DNA of 7,200 nt from CALEUX01 sp037439945 (GTDB lineage: Bacteria; Bacteroidota; Bacteroidia; Bacteroidales; Marinilabiliaceae). The DNA is taken from the NCBI GenBank assembly GCA_037439945.1, contig JBBIVA010000146.1, positions 1-7,200 on the forward strand. Reading direction: 5' to 3'. The position numbers and the translations under genes are program-made. Below, one piece after another: positions 6,540-7,200 of this stretch. Positions within the stretch are counted from its first letter, which is position 1, and each line of letters starts with the position of its first letter. The notes beneath the pieces are model-generated. The model saw nothing but the letters and a program-made list of their open reading frames with translations. It was not told where the DNA came from and did not search any database.

Positions 6540-6617
6540 GAACGAGTTCTCAAAAAGTTGGATGACTATTATGTCGAGTTCCATGTAACCATTAAAAATC
6601 AAATTTTAGACACATGA
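6540..6617 (+). pseudogene. Start-less coding fragment C overlapping lipoprotein 2
   Basis: After an in-frame TGA at 6537-6539 there are 25 open codons (VLKKLDDYYVEFHVTIKNQI and a short end) closing in TGA at 6615-6617. The stop overlaps the ATG of lipoprotein 2 as ATGA. It has no start codon and is not related to fragments A and B as far as I can see. The stop-start overlap is typical of a two-gene unit, so it looks like the last piece of a gene once coupled to lipoprotein 2. It is short, so chance is possible. Confidence 0.35.
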
Positions 6618-7024
6618 AAAGTTTATTTTTTTATGCTTTAATATTTGTTTGTATTTCTTGTTCTGAACCAAATCCTGATATTTTATCTTTTTTTACATAT
6701 AAAAACTCATCAGGGGTTAAAATTGAGTTTAAATTGTATGGTAATTTTTATAAAACTATTATGCTCCCCAATGGTTCAGATTTTAAAGAAGAGATTAAAG
6801 GCCCCGGAATTCTTATTCCCTTGCGGTGTGATTCTTTAGGTATTGTTTTTAACTCATTAAAAGAAGTGATTTACCAATGGAACGACCCTTCTTTAAGCAA
6901 TCCGCTAAACCTGGGTTCTTATGAGATGGAAAAAATAAATAGAAATCATTATAGATTTTCCATTACAATTACTGAAGAGGATTACCAAAAGGCATTGGAA
7001 GCCTATGGTTATGCTATTGATTAA
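6614..7024 (+). CDS. Small lipoprotein 2, 136 aa
   Basis: A second lipoprotein: MKSLFF, a hydrophobic core (YALIFV) and CISC with Cys16 as the likely lipidated residue, followed by the polar SEPNPD. The mature part is beta-rich (FKLYGNFYKTIMLPNG, then LIPLRCDSLGIVFNSLKEVI) with no enzymatic motif. It differs from lipoprotein 1 through most of its length but shares the YQKALEAYGYAI end and the following hairpin, so the two are paralogues or recombined cassettes. Its ATG overlaps the stop of fragment C. A role as an immunity protein in the envelope is possible from the context but unproven. Confidence 0.7.
   Translation: MKSLFFYALIFVCISCSEPNPDILSFFTYKNSSGVKIEFKLYGNFYKTIMLPNGSDFKEEIKGPGILIPLRCDSLGIVFNSLKEVIYQWNDPSLSNPLNLGSYEMEKINRNHYRFSITITEEDYQKALEAYGYAID
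6981..7020 (+). repeat. 40-bp direct repeat, copy 2
   Basis: Identical to 6292-6331, 689 bases downstream. It encodes the end of lipoprotein 2. The next 20 bases still match copy 1 with only a few differences. Confidence 0.9.
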
Positions 7025-7030
7025 AAGTTG

Positions 7031-7078
7031 TTTTATTCGGGACCTCACTTTATGTGAAGCCCCGAATAAAATGTTTTT
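7031..7078 (+). terminator. Rho-independent terminator after lipoprotein 2
   Basis: TTTTATTCGGG (7031-7041) and CCCGAATAAAA (7061-7071) pair perfectly, and the inner TCAC/GTGA (7045-7048 with 7054-7057) extends the stem. TGTTTTT follows. The A/T-rich outer stem would also allow termination from the minus strand. Confidence 0.75.
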
Positions 7079-7088
7079 ACCAGGTTTA

Positions 7089-7200
7089 TTAAACCAAAAC
7101 CTCTTTTCTTGCTTTTAATTCTTCAAGTACTTTCTTGAGGTTAGCTAGTCAAACGTGAAAAACCCCTGTTTTTTTAACAAGCAAAATACCATTTTCTTTT
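7089..7200 (-). pseudogene. C-terminal coding fragment with in-frame TGA, runs off the window
   Basis: On the minus strand one frame reads KENGILLVKKTGVFHV, then TGA at 7149-7151, then LANLKKVLEELKARKEVLV and TAA at 7089-7091. Both sides look like protein in the same frame, so either a gene was broken by a point change or the second part is chance. The upstream part lies outside the window. I do not recognise the family. It converges with lipoprotein 2, and both could use the hairpin at 7031-7071. Confidence 0.3.

Noticed and set aside
6645..6839. 64-residue plus-strand ORF inside lipoprotein 2
   Set aside because: It is an out-of-frame reading of the signal peptide and core of lipoprotein 2, hydrophobic only because of the T-rich DNA.

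Overview
The window looks like the distal end of a phage or prophage late region in a Bacteroidota host (a Sphingobacteriaceae-like organism is my best guess), followed by an AT-rich accessory tract. The host assignment rests on the AT-rich coding style, A/T-rich leaders without Shine-Dalgarno sites before most genes, a tail protein of the kind I associate with Bacteroidota phages, and two short lipoproteins with Bacteroidota-like signal peptides. No tRNA, rRNA, CRISPR array or transposase was seen.

Region 1 (1-3472): a 1030-residue tail fibre or tail-tip protein, then a 111-residue protein of unknown function, both on the plus strand. Region 2 (3473-3634): no gene, but three adjacent hairpins in about 115 bases. 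The last is a perfect 17-bp stem followed by a T run, so it can end the tail transcript. The whole may instead be a small structured RNA.

Region 3 (3635-5439): a tight three-gene unit. It holds a 44-residue small protein, a 379-residue fusion of a compact ABC ATPase with a GNAT acyltransferase domain, and a 157-residue formyltransferase-fold protein, closed by a clean 11-bp terminator. The first two genes overlap by ATGA. The last two are one base apart, and the third has a strong AGGAGG inside the end of the second. GNAT-fold enzymes in phages include Mu Mom, a DNA base modifier, so the unit is the best candidate here for an undescribed modification system, acting on DNA bases or possibly on surface sugars. 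The formyltransferase has a changed catalytic position (Ile where Asn is expected), so its chemistry may not be ordinary formyl transfer.

Region 4 (5440-7200): AT-rich and mosaic. It contains a 14-bp direct repeat, a doubtful minus-strand small gene, three start-less coding fragments, two lipoprotein genes with a shared 3' end (40 identical bases plus a related hairpin), and at the right edge a minus-strand coding fragment with an in-frame TGA. Two of the start-less fragments resemble each other, and two sit immediately before a lipoprotein gene. This is what displaced toxin tips with immunity lipoproteins would look like, although no toxin fold is recognisable.
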